Below are positions 45,998 through 55,212 of a stretch of 64,000 nt of DNA, one piece after another. The notes under the pieces were generated by a model. It was not told the DNA's origin and ran no database searches. It saw nothing but the letters and a program-made list of their open reading frames with translations. Both the position numbers and the translations under genes were made by a program. The stretch is taken from positions 1 to 64,000 of the forward strand of contig CALGLR010000015.1 of the NCBI GenBank assembly GCA_937959395.1. Reading direction: 5' to 3'. Numbering within the stretch: the stretch's first letter is position 1; each line of letters starts with the position of its first letter. The DNA is from an uncultured Flavobacteriaceae bacterium (GTDB taxonomy: Bacteria > Bacteroidota > Bacteroidia > Flavobacteriales > Flavobacteriaceae).

Positions 45998-46753
45998 TTA
46001 TAATGAGGTTCCCCCATCTAAAGTTATCGTTTGTCCTGTAATAAATTTTGTTGAATCTGAAGCCAACCAAACAACAGCTTCTGCTATTTCGTTTGCTTGA
46101 CCAAATCGTTTCATTGGTATTGATTTCTTTAAAACAGCATCCATATCTGGTCTTACCGATAATAATTTATCTAATAAAGCAGATTCTGTGTAACCTGGGC
46201 AAACAGCATTTACACGAATATTTTTATGTGCATATTCCATTGCTGCCGATTTCGTCATTCCTACCACGGCAAATTTACTAGCACTGTATGATAAATTATT
46301 AGGTGATGCTTTTAAACCTGCCAACGAAGCAATATTTACAATATTTCCATACCCTTGTTTTACCATTTGTTGAAGAGCTAGTTTCATACAATAAAAAACA
46401 CCTGTTTGGTTTACTGCAATCACATTATCCCAATCGTTTAATGTGTATTCTGCAGTTTTTTGCATTTCTCTTGGGCCAATTCCAGCGTTGTTTACAATAA
46501 CATCAATACGACCAAAATCTTTAACCGTTTTTGCAACCAAATTTTCAACCTCATTAAATTGAGTTACATTTGCCTTAATTACTGTTGCTTTTCCACCAGA
46601 TTCAATAATCGCATCTACTGTTTTTTGAGCTTTCTCTTCTTTATAATCTGAAACAATAACATGAGCGCCGTGATTCGCAAAATACTGAGATGTCGCCGCT
46701 CCAATTCCTGAACCTGCTCCTGTTACTATTACTATTTTATCTTTTACTTCCAT
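45998..46753 (-). CDS. Short-chain dehydrogenase/reductase (SDR)
   Basis: This 251-aa classical SDR has cofactor motif VTGAGSGIGAATSQ, NNAG motif in VNNAGIGPRE, and catalytic Tyr-Lys in YSASKFAVVG preceded by the Ser in IASLAG. The C-terminal GQTITLDGGTSL is typical. The substrate is unknown, but its location between a CurA-like reductase and acyl-CoA dehydrogenases points to oxidation of hydroxy intermediates. The repeat array follows upstream. Confidence 0.88.
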   Translation of the reverse strand: MEVKDKIVIVTGAGSGIGAATSQYFANHGAHVIVSDYKEEKAQKTVDAIIESGGKATVIKANVTQFNEVENLVAKTVKDFGRIDVIVNNAGIGPREMQKTAEYTLNDWDNVIAVNQTGVFYCMKLALQQMVKQGYGNIVNIASLAGLKASPNNLSYSASKFAVVGMTKSAAMEYAHKNIRVNAVCPGYTESALLDKLLSVRPDMDAVLKKSIPMKRFGQANEIAEAVVWLASDSTKFITGQTITLDGGTSL

Positions 46754-46789
46754 ATGGATATATCTTTCTTCTTTATTGTAATTTAAAAT

Positions 46790-47425
46790 TTATTTATTCC
46801 TAACAAAAAACATCCATCACCAACTCTTCCTTCAAAGAGAACTCAAAAGGTCTCCCTTTAAATATGGCAATTTTTGCCGATGTTCGTATTTTTCACCAAC
46901 ATCTATTTCAATAAAATACACTCCTAAATAAATGATTTGTTGGTAAAAAACACCAACAAAGGCAGAGGTTTTTATTTAAATTGCTTTTATTTATTCCTAA
47001 CAAAAAAAACATCTATCACCAACCCTTTCTTCAAAAGGAACTCAAAAGGTCTCCCTTTGGATATGGCAATTTTCGCCGATGTTGGTGTTTTTTACCAACA
47101 TCTATTTCAATAAAACACACTCCTAAATAAATGATTTGTTGGTGAAAAACACCAACAAAGGCAAAGGTTTTTATTTAAATTGCTTTTATTTATTCCTAAC
47201 AAAAAAAAACATCTATCACTAACCCTTCCTTCAAAGGGAATCCAAAAGGTCTACCTTTGAATATGGCAATTTTCGCCGATGTTGGTGTTTTTCACCAACA
47301 TCTATTTCAATAAAATACACTCCTAAATAAATGATTTGTTGGTGAAAAACACCAACAAAGGCAGAGGTTTTTATTTAAATTGCTTTTATTTATTCCTAAC
47401 AAAAAACATCCATCACCAACCCTTA
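46790..47425. repeat. Tandem array of about 199-bp units with paired hairpins
   Basis: About 3.2 units share TTTATTTATTCCTAACAAAA starts (near 46785, 46985, 47185 and 47385; boundaries approximate). Each unit has two hairpins: GATGTTGGTGTTTTTTACCA with its complement and TTGTTGGTGAAAAACACCAA. Units differ by a few base changes and small indels in A-runs. There is no coding capacity. It fills the gap between 46754 and 47505, and I see no CRISPR-like spacing. Confidence 0.8.
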
Positions 47426-47505
47426 CTTCAAAGGAAGGGAGGGTTAGAGAGATATTGTATATCTTAAATACTGTTCAATATTAGAACCATGCCATTTTAT
47501 TGATC

Positions 47506-47889
47506 TTAAGAGTTACATAAAATTAATCTCGAATCTTCTAAAGCTCGGCTTCTCATTTCCGCTGGGTAACCATCAGCAGTTATCATCTCTAAAAAACTCT
47601 TTTTATTTGTGTATTCAAGAATCAATATCTTATCCCATTCTTTTTCATCTGGTCCAATACATGTTAAAACTGGTTTTCCTTGATAGATCAATTTTGCTTT
47701 AGATTTTTCAATAAAAGGCATAACTGCTTGCATATATTCGGCATAAGCCTGCGCACCAGATAATGAAGTGCCTTCTACTTCTTCTTTAAATTTCAATAAG
47801 TTTAGCATTTGAAAAGGGCCATTAATAGGCAACTCTATTAATTCTTGAAATTGCCCTGGCATTACAGTAATATGATTAGTGTCTATCAT
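47506..47889 (-). CDS. DUF1330 family protein
   Basis: This 127-aa single-domain protein has a dimeric ferredoxin-like fold of the DUF1330 type, shown by FQMLNLLKFKEE, AYAEYMQAVMPFIEKSKAKL and KILILEYTNKKSFLEMITAD. The reaction is unknown. It lies 3 bp after the APH-like kinase gene in the catabolic cluster, hinting at a role with the acyl-CoA enzymes. Confidence 0.85.
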   Translation of the reverse strand: MIDTNHITVMPGQFQELIELPINGPFQMLNLLKFKEEVEGTSLSGAQAYAEYMQAVMPFIEKSKAKLIYQGKPVLTCIGPDEKEWDKILILEYTNKKSFLEMITADGYPAEMRSRALEDSRLILCNS

Positions 47890-47892
47890 TTT

Positions 47893-48966
47893 TTAATCTA
47901 TTTTTTTCTTTTGAATGGCTTGGTATGCTAAATTACAAAGTAATTCTGAAGCTTTATCTAAGTTTGCAAAACGCGGATCGGTTGTTAATCCTTTGTTATA
48001 TCTATAATAAATTTGCTGAGCAATAACTGCTATTTTAAAAAGTCCGTACACATAATAAAATACTAAATGATTTACTGGTCTTTTACTTTTTAAAGCATAA
48101 CGCTCAACAATTTCACTACGACTAGGATTACCATCCATTAATGTAGCAGAAGGAATACCTTGTTTTACAAAATTAGGATCACTTGCCATCGTCCAATATC
48201 CTAAAGACGTTCCTAAATCCATTAATGGATCTCCTAAGGTTGCCATTTCCCAGTCTAGTACTGCTGTTATCTCATTCCAACTATCGTCTTTAAATACGAC
48301 ATTGTCATACTTAAAATCATTATGAATGAGACTGTATCCATAGTCTTTAGGTTGGTTCTCTTCCATCCATTTCATAACTTCTTTTGCTGCTGGCACATCA
48401 CTAGTAGCAGCTTTAAGATATTGCTTTCCCCAATTTAAAACCTGGCGTTCTACATAACCTTCTGGTTTTCCTAAATCGATTAAACCAGCTGCTTTATAAT
48501 CTACATTATGAAGTTCTACGAAAGAATCTAACCAAGTAGCGCTTATTTTTTTATAATCTGAAGGTGATATGGCTCTTTTCTTCGCTTCTTTTAAATTTAA
48601 AATAATACCATCCATTTTTTCCATGATATAAAACGGACAACCCAAAGTCCTTTCATCATTACTAAAAGCATACATTTTTGGCACTTTAGGGAAATGATTT
48701 TGCAATTGCGATTGCACTTTAAATTCTCTTCCCATATCATGACCTCGCTTAATAGCTCCAAAAGGCGGTCTTCTCAAAACATACTCGACATCTTCAATTT
48801 CTATTAAATAGGTTAAATTAGAATACCCATGTGTGTATTGAGTGACTTTCCAATTGCTTTCAACGGCATTAATAAGGTCTTTCTCTTTTAGAAACTTTTT
48901 TAACAAAGACTCATTTAACTCTTCTCCTTTACGAACGTTTTGAATTGATTTTATAACGCTTTCCAT
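47893..48966 (-). CDS. APH-like phosphotransferase (ACAD10/11-type kinase)
   Basis: This 357-aa protein has a kinase fold of the aminoglycoside phosphotransferase superfamily: GYSNLTYLIEIEDVEYVLRR (nucleotide loop), SLIHNDFKYDNVVF (catalytic HxD-N) and LDWEMATLGDPLMDLG (DxE/D metal). In eukaryotes this domain is fused to an acyl-CoA dehydrogenase in ACAD10/11, which phosphorylate 4-hydroxyacyl-CoA. Here the matching dehydrogenase is encoded next door. Activity on hydroxyacyl-CoA is inference from this neighbourhood. Confidence 0.88.
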   Translation of the reverse strand: MESVIKSIQNVRKGEELNESLLKKFLKEKDLINAVESNWKVTQYTHGYSNLTYLIEIEDVEYVLRRPPFGAIKRGHDMGREFKVQSQLQNHFPKVPKMYAFSNDERTLGCPFYIMEKMDGIILNLKEAKKRAISPSDYKKISATWLDSFVELHNVDYKAAGLIDLGKPEGYVERQVLNWGKQYLKAATSDVPAAKEVMKWMEENQPKDYGYSLIHNDFKYDNVVFKDDSWNEITAVLDWEMATLGDPLMDLGTSLGYWTMASDPNFVKQGIPSATLMDGNPSRSEIVERYALKSKRPVNHLVFYYVYGLFKIAVIAQQIYYRYNKGLTTDPRFANLDKASELLCNLAYQAIQKKKID

Positions 48967-48971
48967 GGATT

Positions 48972-50186
48972 TTATTTTGAATAATTATTAATCACACTTT
49001 TTCCTAATTGATGAAGGTGAACCTCATCTGGTCCATCTGCCAAACGAAGTATTCTTGCTGCTACAAAAAAGTGAGCTAATGGCGTATCTGGTCCTACTCC
49101 TTTTCCTCCATGAATTTGAATGGCTCTATCTATAACTTTTAATGCCATTTTTGGAGCAATTATTTTTATCATAGCTATTAATTCTTTTGCCTTTTTATTT
49201 CCTTCTTTATCCATTTTATCGGCAGCAGAAAGCGTTAATAATCGTGCTTGCTCAACCTCGCATTGCGATTGTGCAATTTCTTGACGAATACTACTATACT
49301 CTTTAAATGCTTTTCCAAAGGCAATACGCTCTGAAGCCCGTTGAGACATTAACTCTAAAGACCGTTGGGCCATTCCTATTAAACGCATACAATGATGAAT
49401 CCTTCCAGGTCCCAAACGTCCTTGAGCAATCTCAAAACCTCTTCCTTCTCCTAAAATTAGATTCGATTTTGGTACTCTAACATGATCTAATTCAATTTCA
49501 GCATGTCCTTCAGGGGAATCATAAAAACCAAAAACAGATAATGGACGAATCACTTTTAAACCTGGCGTATTCATAGGTACCAAGACCATACTCTGTTGTT
49601 GGTGTCTATGAGCAGTAGGATCTGTTTTCCCCATAACTATAGCCACTTTACAATGCGGATTCATTCCACCTGAAGACCACCATTTACGCCCGCTAATGAT
49701 ATAATCATCACCATCACTAACAATTCTCGTTTCTATGTTTGTAGCATCAGATGATGCCACTTGAGGTTCGGTCATTAAAAAAGCAGATCTAATAGCTCCA
49801 TTTAAAAGTGGTTTTAGCCATTCTTCTTGCTGTTCTGGTGATCCATATTTAGCAAGTACTTCCATATTCCCTGTATCTGGCGCGCTACAATTAAACACTT
49901 CTGAAGACCACAAAACACGTCCCATAATTTCTGCTAAAGGTGCATATTCTAAATTCGATAAACCAGGACTCAATTCACCATAACTATTTGGCAAGAATAA
50001 GTTCCATAACCCAGCTGCTTTGGCCTTTTCTTTTAACCCTTCCATTCCTGGCCATTGTTTCCATCTATTTTCTGGATTAAAAGTAAAAGCAGCCACTTCT
50101 TCTTCTACTGGTAAAATATAGGTTTCAAAAAAAGCATTAAGTTTTTCTTGTAATGATTTTACTTTATCTGTGTATTCGAAATTCAT
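48972..50186 (-). CDS. Acyl-CoA dehydrogenase (ACAD11-like)
   Basis: This 404-aa FAD enzyme has family segments including [56 protein letters not shown] and [20 protein letters not shown]. It is of the ACAD10/11 lineage by these signatures and by its neighbour kinase (6 bp downstream gene). It probably handles 4-hydroxyacyl-CoA or branched substrates after phosphorylation. Two hairpin repeats lie between its start and the upstream SDR. Confidence 0.88.
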   Translation of the reverse strand: MNFEYTDKVKSLQEKLNAFFETYILPVEEEVAAFTFNPENRWKQWPGMEGLKEKAKAAGLWNLFLPNSYGELSPGLSNLEYAPLAEIMGRVLWSSEVFNCSAPDTGNMEVLAKYGSPEQQEEWLKPLLNGAIRSAFLMTEPQVASSDATNIETRIVSDGDDYIISGRKWWSSGGMNPHCKVAIVMGKTDPTAHRHQQQSMVLVPMNTPGLKVIRPLSVFGFYDSPEGHAEIELDHVRVPKSNLILGEGRGFEIAQGRLGPGRIHHCMRLIGMAQRSLELMSQRASERIAFGKAFKEYSSIRQEIAQSQCEVEQARLLTLSAADKMDKEGNKKAKELIAMIKIIAPKMALKVIDRAIQIHGGKGVGPDTPLAHFFVAARILRLADGPDEVHLHQLGKSVINNYSK

Positions 50187-50208
50187 CTTTTAAATATCAA
50201 ATTATCTA

Positions 50209-50298
50209 TGTCTGTTCGATCCCTTCAACTGCACTCAGGACAGGCTAAAATCGAGAACTATATAGCTAAAAAAGGTCTCGACTGCGCTCGACCAGACA
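50209..50298. repeat. Imperfect inverted repeat (TGTCTG...CAGACA)
   Basis: TGTCTGTTCGA at the left pairs imperfectly with TCGACCAGACA at the right. The right arm contains CTCGACTGCGCTCG, similar to the neighbouring element at 50330-50399. Confidence 0.5.
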
Positions 50299-50329
50299 AT
50301 TAAGCATTCAATTTATTATCCAGCAATCA

Positions 50330-50399
50330 TGTCACATTGCGCAGTCGAAAACCTTAAGTTTTTGTTTTCAATTGCATTTCGACTGCGCTCAATGTGACA
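50330..50399. repeat. Inverted repeat with TTTCGACTGCGCTCAATGTG core
   Basis: TGTCACATTGCGCAGTCGAA at 50330-50349 pairs with TTTCGACTGCGCTCAATGTG ending at 50399. The core is one I have seen, from memory, as a common intergenic repeat in Flavobacteriaceae. It could act as a transcript-end hairpin. Confidence 0.65.
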
Positions 50400-50408
50400 A
50401 TATAATTA

Positions 50409-51182
50409 TTACCCTGCGATCATATAACCACCATCTGCCGTATAAACACCGCCAGTCATATAAGCACCTGCACTAGAGGCTAATAAACCAACTATCCCAT
50501 TCATTTCATTAGGCATTCCCATGCGTCCTGCAGGAATACTTTTTTCTAATTTTTGAAGCATTTTTTCATTTTGCCACAATGCAGCACTAAATTTTGTTTT
50601 AATCAACCCTGGACATAACGCATTAGAACGCACACCATATTGTCCCCATTCCTTTGCTTGGTTTTTAGTTAACATAACTAAAGCGGCCTTACTAGCACTA
50701 TATAATCCTAACCCTGAACCTGGGTGAAGTGCTTCTACTGAAGCGATATTAATTATGCTTCCACCACCTCTCTCTTTCATTGATGGTAATGCTAAATTTG
50801 AAAGTATCCACGGTGCTTTTAAATTAACACTCATTATTTTATCGAAAGCGTCATCTCCTGCATTTTCTAAAGGTCCAAAAACGGGGTTTATTGCGGCATT
50901 ATTTACCAAAATATCTACACCTCCATAATGCGCTATCGTTTTTTGTATTAACTGCTCTCTTTCCTCTGTTTTTCCAATATGGCAAGCAATTCCTACTGCT
51001 TCATAACCTTCTGCTTTAAATTCTAGAGCTACTTCATCTACAGACTCTTGACTACGGCTACTAATGACAACTTTTGCACCTTGTTCAGCTAAAGCCTGTG
51101 CTATAGATTTACCTATTCCTTTACTAGACCCTGTAACTATTGCTACTTTGCCCTCTAAGCTTAATGCTTGTTTTATACTCAT
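50409..51182 (-). CDS. Short-chain dehydrogenase/reductase (SDR)
   Basis: This 257-aa classical SDR has VTGSSKGIGKSIAQALAEQG, NNAAINPVFGPLE, YSASKAALVML and GGVYTADGGYMIAG. It is similar to 3-oxoacyl reductase or glucose dehydrogenase-type SDRs. It sits directly downstream (9 bp) of a large acyl-CoA dehydrogenase on the same strand, so an acyl-chain oxidation role is likely. Confidence 0.88.
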   Translation of the reverse strand: MSIKQALSLEGKVAIVTGSSKGIGKSIAQALAEQGAKVVISSRSQESVDEVALEFKAEGYEAVGIACHIGKTEEREQLIQKTIAHYGGVDILVNNAAINPVFGPLENAGDDAFDKIMSVNLKAPWILSNLALPSMKERGGGSIINIASVEALHPGSGLGLYSASKAALVMLTKNQAKEWGQYGVRSNALCPGLIKTKFSAALWQNEKMLQKLEKSIPAGRMGMPNEMNGIVGLLASSAGAYMTGGVYTADGGYMIAG

Positions 51183-51191
51183 TATATAATT

Positions 51192-53006
51192 TTATTTAAA
51201 GACTTCTTGCTTTCCTGCTACGGTTAGCACTTCTTCGTTCATTAGTATTTCTGCTTGACCACTCGTTTTTGGTAATTCATACTTATAGTAAAAACGCATC
51301 GCATGAATTTTACTTTCATAAAAATCTTGAGCATGAGTTTTATCTCCTGTTAAAATGGCTTGTTTTGAATGTGTAGCAATATCTAACCACAGCCAGGCTT
51401 GTGTTATGGTACTGAAAAACGTCATAAAAGGAGTCGCGTCAGAAAGAAAACGTTCGTAATCCCCTTTCTTAGCAAAACCAACTAGAAAACCAATTACTTG
51501 TTTCGCTAATTGTAACTTCTCGCCTAACTTTCCTGCATATTTTTTTAAGTCATCATATTGCATCGCCTTTTGAATGCTTTCCATGATTTCTGCAGTTAAT
51601 AGTTCTAAAGCTTTACCGTTTTCCATTAACAGCTTTCTCCCTAATAGATCTTGAGATTGAATTCCTGTTGTGCCTTCATAAATCGAATAAATTCGAATAT
51701 CTCTATGGTATTGTTGTAAAATAAAATCGGAACAAAAGCCATAACCGCCTAATACTTGTACACCATTAGAAACCGCTTCTGCTCCCATTTCGGAAGGATA
51801 GGTTTTCACCATTGGAATAATAAGCTCTAGTAACAAGCTGTATTTTTCTTTTTCGGCAGGATCTTGAAGTGATTCTTTTAAATCGAAATATTTTGAAGCC
51901 AATAACACCAAACTTAATGCGCCTTCTGCTACTACTTTTTGAAGTAACAACATACGTCTCACATCTGGGTGATTAATAATTAAGGTTTGTTCTTGATTTG
52001 GATTTTTCTTTCCATCACTAGATAATTTACGCCCTTGTGCACGCTCTTGTGCATATTGTAACGACGCTTGATAGGCAGCCATAGTAATTGCTGCTGCACC
52101 ACGACCAACAGCAATACGAGCACCATTCATCATTAAAAACATATAATTTAAACCTTTGTGAGGTTCTCCTACTAACCAACCTTGACAATCGTTAGTATCT
52201 CCAAACCCTAAATGTGTGGTACAATAACCACGTTGTCCCATTTTTTGAAAATCGGCTACAGTCATCACATCATTAGGTGTTAATCCGCCCTTACCGTCTG
52301 GACGGTTTTTAGGAACTACAAATAAAGAGATCCCTTTTGTTCCTGCTGGAGCGCCTTCAATTCTTGCTAATACTAAATGTACTATGTTTTCAGCATATTG
52401 GTGATCGCCACCAGAAATGAATATTTTTTGTCCAGATATTTTATAAAAACCATCGTTTGTTGGCGTGGCTTTCGTTGTTAAATCTGATAATGAACTACCA
52501 GCTTGAGGTTCTGTTAAACACATAGTACCTCCCCAGTTGCCTGATAACATCTTTGGTACGTATGTTTCATTTAACGCTTTATTACCAAAATGAATAATTA
52601 GTTCGGCAGAACCATAAGTTAACATGGTATAGCCTGGCAAAGCATTGTTAGCTGCTTCTTGAATGTATGTTGAAGCAGTTTGTATCATTATTGGTAATTG
52701 CAGCCCTCCTGCTTCATAATCTAAAGGTCCTGCAATTAATCCCATTTCTCCTGCTTTTTTCATAAACACATCAACTTGTTTATGAACGATCACTTCACCA
52801 TCTTTAAAATGTGCAGGATTTTCATCCATTTCTTTTACATAAGGAAACAATTCTCTATCAGAAAATTCTTTAACAGAATCTAAGAAGAGGTTTAAAGATT
52901 CCTTATCGTGGTCTTTATAGCGGTCTTCTTTTAATAAACTTTCTAATTCATGTACGTCGTATAATAGGTATTTGAGGGTTTCAAAATCGATATAGTTTTT
53001 AGCCAT
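51192..53006 (-). CDS. Acyl-CoA dehydrogenase with extended C-terminal domain
   Basis: This 604-aa enzyme has FAD-binding and catalytic motifs TEPQAGSSLSDLTTKA, FQKMGQRGYCTTHLGFGD and IRIYSIYEGTTGIQSQDLLG, which includes the catalytic Glu region. The long C-terminal part (residues about 450-604) is the helical extension found in the large bacterial acyl-CoA dehydrogenase subgroup. It starts the minus-strand cluster that runs down to 43.5 kb. The preceding promoter region (53007-53142) shows no clear motif. Confidence 0.9.
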   Translation of the reverse strand: MAKNYIDFETLKYLLYDVHELESLLKEDRYKDHDKESLNLFLDSVKEFSDRELFPYVKEMDENPAHFKDGEVIVHKQVDVFMKKAGEMGLIAGPLDYEAGGLQLPIMIQTASTYIQEAANNALPGYTMLTYGSAELIIHFGNKALNETYVPKMLSGNWGGTMCLTEPQAGSSLSDLTTKATPTNDGFYKISGQKIFISGGDHQYAENIVHLVLARIEGAPAGTKGISLFVVPKNRPDGKGGLTPNDVMTVADFQKMGQRGYCTTHLGFGDTNDCQGWLVGEPHKGLNYMFLMMNGARIAVGRGAAAITMAAYQASLQYAQERAQGRKLSSDGKKNPNQEQTLIINHPDVRRMLLLQKVVAEGALSLVLLASKYFDLKESLQDPAEKEKYSLLLELIIPMVKTYPSEMGAEAVSNGVQVLGGYGFCSDFILQQYHRDIRIYSIYEGTTGIQSQDLLGRKLLMENGKALELLTAEIMESIQKAMQYDDLKKYAGKLGEKLQLAKQVIGFLVGFAKKGDYERFLSDATPFMTFFSTITQAWLWLDIATHSKQAILTGDKTHAQDFYESKIHAMRFYYKYELPKTSGQAEILMNEEVLTVAGKQEVFK

Positions 53007-53142
53007 TTTTTTTTACTGAGGGTTGTTTATGGATTATCCAATAAAGTTAGGGGTTATTTATTAAACTCTCAAAATTGTTTACAAACAATGTAAGTATTAT
53101 TTCAGAAGATTTTATTTGACTAAAATCAAGTAGCAAAAACTG

Positions 53143-53985
53143 TTATTCTATACGCTTTCCTTTAACTACAACATTTAAAGTTAAGCCTGCAATAATTAAA
53201 AGGATACCTAATACGCTCCAAAAAGTATAAATTTCTTCTAGCCAAATAACACCAATTATTAAAGTAAAGACTACTTCTATATATTTTAAAGGGGCCACTT
53301 GGTTAATTTCTGCTCCCTGAAATGCTTTAGTCATATAGAATTGCCCATAATAACCAAAAACGCCTAAACTAAGTAATAGTAGCCATTCTATTCCTTTAGG
53401 AGTTATCCAGTTGTTAATGGCCAATGCTCCTCCAAGAATAGTGGCAATGATCATAAAATAATTAACTATGACAAGTGGGTGATCACTATTTCCTATTTTT
53501 CTAATAATTATAAAAACAATACCGCTAAAGATTGCAGACAAAACCGCATACAATAACCCCATATTATTAATTTGACTATCAAAACCTTTTAGAATCACTA
53601 CACCTAAGAATGCTATTGCAAAACACGCCCATTGCGCGTTTTTAATTTTTTCTTTAAGCAAAAACAAAGCAAAAATAGCTGCGAATATTGGAGAAATATA
53701 ACGAATGGAAACGGCCGAGCCCATAGACATGTATTTTAGTGACATAAAAAAAAGTGTCATTGAAGTAAACCCGAAAACACCTCTAAATAAAAGCAATCCT
53801 TTTTTATTTCCCAGTATTGGAATTTTTTGCTTTATTAAAAAGGGAAGCGTAAAAAATAAAGAGCCTGCTGCTCTAAAAAACACAACTTGATATACATTAA
53901 ATTGATTTAAGTTTTTAACAAACACATTAAGTAATGCAAATGCCAAAGCGCTTATTATCATGAATTTAATTGCCGATTTTGGCAT
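53143..53985 (-). CDS. DMT superfamily (EamA) transporter
   Basis: This 280-aa inner-membrane protein has ten helices in two EamA repeats. Typical parts are VVFFRAAGSLFFTLPFLI, YISPIFAAIFALFLLKEKIK and APLKYIEVVFTLIIGVIWLE. The substrate is unknown; the family exports metabolites such as amino acids. It lies 22 bp downstream of the LacI-like gene and could be the last gene of the alginate catabolic operon or independent. Confidence 0.88.
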   Translation of the reverse strand: MPKSAIKFMIISALAFALLNVFVKNLNQFNVYQVVFFRAAGSLFFTLPFLIKQKIPILGNKKGLLLFRGVFGFTSMTLFFMSLKYMSMGSAVSIRYISPIFAAIFALFLLKEKIKNAQWACFAIAFLGVVILKGFDSQINNMGLLYAVLSAIFSGIVFIIIRKIGNSDHPLVIVNYFMIIATILGGALAINNWITPKGIEWLLLLSLGVFGYYGQFYMTKAFQGAEINQVAPLKYIEVVFTLIIGVIWLEEIYTFWSVLGILLIIAGLTLNVVVKGKRIE

Positions 53986-54007
53986 AATTAGCTTTTGTTG
54001 GAGGGAA

Positions 54008-54538
54008 TTAGTCTATACGAGTTACTAATTTAGAAAAACTTTTAATACAATCCTCCTTTAATCGCTCTATAGATAAGTCGCTAGTAATTTGCATGTACTC
54101 AATAGGTAAACTACTATTTTTTTTATACTGTTTTGTATGAAACTTATTTTTAGAAAGTATAATAACACCATCTATACTTCCATCGTTACTAGTTCTTATA
54201 AATTCTTCTTCTTTAACATCTTCCTCAAAAGATTGAAATAAAAAAATCTTGTAACCAAATGAATATGCTACTTTTTGAATATTATAAAGAAAACAGCTAA
54301 AGAGTGGCGTTTTTGCATTTGGTATAATTACAGATATGGCTTTAGTTCTTTTTTTTCTTAAAGCTACTGCGTAATTATTGGGTACATAATTATACGCTTC
54401 TGCTGTGTTTTTAATTTTTTGCCTCGTTTCATAACTAATATCTAATTTATCATTTAGAGCTTTAGATATTGTAGATATTGAATACCCAGTAACTTTTGAA
54501 AGCCCTTTTAATGTAATCGTTGATACTAATTGATTCAT
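54008..54538 (-). CDS. Half-length LacI-type transcriptional regulator
   Basis: The 176-aa product has a full LacI helix-turn-helix (TLKGLSKVTGYSISTISKAL) and the start of the ligand-binding domain (AISVIIPNAKTPLFSCFLY, GYKIFLFQSFEED, GSIDGVIILSKNK). It then ends after about 115 residues of that domain, whereas LacI proteins are usually 330-340 aa. The final residues SFSKLVTRID are clean and no continuing frame is seen, so a genuine short form is possible. Its ATG overlaps the eda stop by four bases, so it is made with the KDG pathway enzymes. It may bind a uronate catabolite weakly or none. Confidence 0.75.
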   Translation of the reverse strand: MNQLVSTITLKGLSKVTGYSISTISKALNDKLDISYETRQKIKNTAEAYNYVPNNYAVALRKKRTKAISVIIPNAKTPLFSCFLYNIQKVAYSFGYKIFLFQSFEEDVKEEEFIRTSNDGSIDGVIILSKNKFHTKQYKKNSSLPIEYMQITSDLSIERLKEDCIKSFSKLVTRID

Positions 54539-55203
54539 GATTTTAAAGCTTTGATGGTATCAAGGACAAATTTTGTTGTGGTTTCAATCTCTTTATAATT
54601 ATAACCCTCTGTACTCTCTTTTTTTATTAGTTTAGAACCAATCCCAACGCAAGTTGCTCCTGCGTTAAACCACTGTTCTAGATTTTCTTTAGTTGGAGAA
54701 ACACCTCCAGTTGGCATAATACTAGTCCAAGGCTGTGGCCCTTTAATAGCTTTTATAAAGTTTGGTCCATATATGCCTCCAGGAAATAGTTTTACAATTT
54801 CACAACCTAACTCTTCGGCTCTAGCAATCTCAGATAAAGAGCCACAACCTGGAGACCAAAGTACTTTTCGTCTATTACAAATAACAGCAATGTCTTCTCG
54901 TAAAACTGGAGTCACTATAAAATTAGCTCCTAAAGCCATATAATTAGATGCTGAAGCCGCATCTGTAACAGAGCCTACTCCTAAAATCATTCCTGGTAAT
55001 TCTGCTAACACATGTTTGCTTAATTGTGAAAAAACATCTTCTGAGAAATCACCACGTGCTGTAAACTCAATTAATCTAGCACCTCCTATGTATAAAGCAT
55101 TTAAAATTGATTTACACTTAGTAATATCACTATCATAAAATAATGGAACAAGACCCGTTTGAGTCATTGTATTTACCACCTCTATTCTTGAATATTTTGC
55201 CAT
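54535..55203 (-). CDS. eda: KDPG/4-hydroxy-2-oxoglutarate aldolase
   Basis: This 222-aa cytoplasmic class I aldolase splits 2-keto-3-deoxy-6-phosphogluconate to pyruvate and glyceraldehyde 3-phosphate. It has LIEFTARGDF (Glu), the Schiff-base Lys in CEIVKLFPGG and the phosphate-binding MPTGGVSP. It ends the alginate DEH pathway with the kinase encoded 9 bp upstream. It overlaps the LacI-like gene by 4 bp. Confidence 0.93.
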   Translation of the reverse strand: MAKYSRIEVVNTMTQTGLVPLFYDSDITKCKSILNALYIGGARLIEFTARGDFSEDVFSQLSKHVLAELPGMILGVGSVTDAASASNYMALGANFIVTPVLREDIAVICNRRKVLWSPGCGSLSEIARAEELGCEIVKLFPGGIYGPNFIKAIKGPQPWTSIMPTGGVSPTKENLEQWFNAGATCVGIGSKLIKKESTEGYNYKEIETTTKFVLDTIKALKS

Positions 55204-55212
55204 ACTTTTTAT

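Noticed and set aside
46790-47425. CRISPR array
   Set aside because: The unit is about 199 bp with no short identical repeats separated by unique spacers, and no cas genes are nearby.
54008-54538. LacI gene broken by a sequencing error
   Set aside because: No continuation of the sugar-binding domain is found in other frames downstream. The next gene is a DMT transporter after 22 bp.
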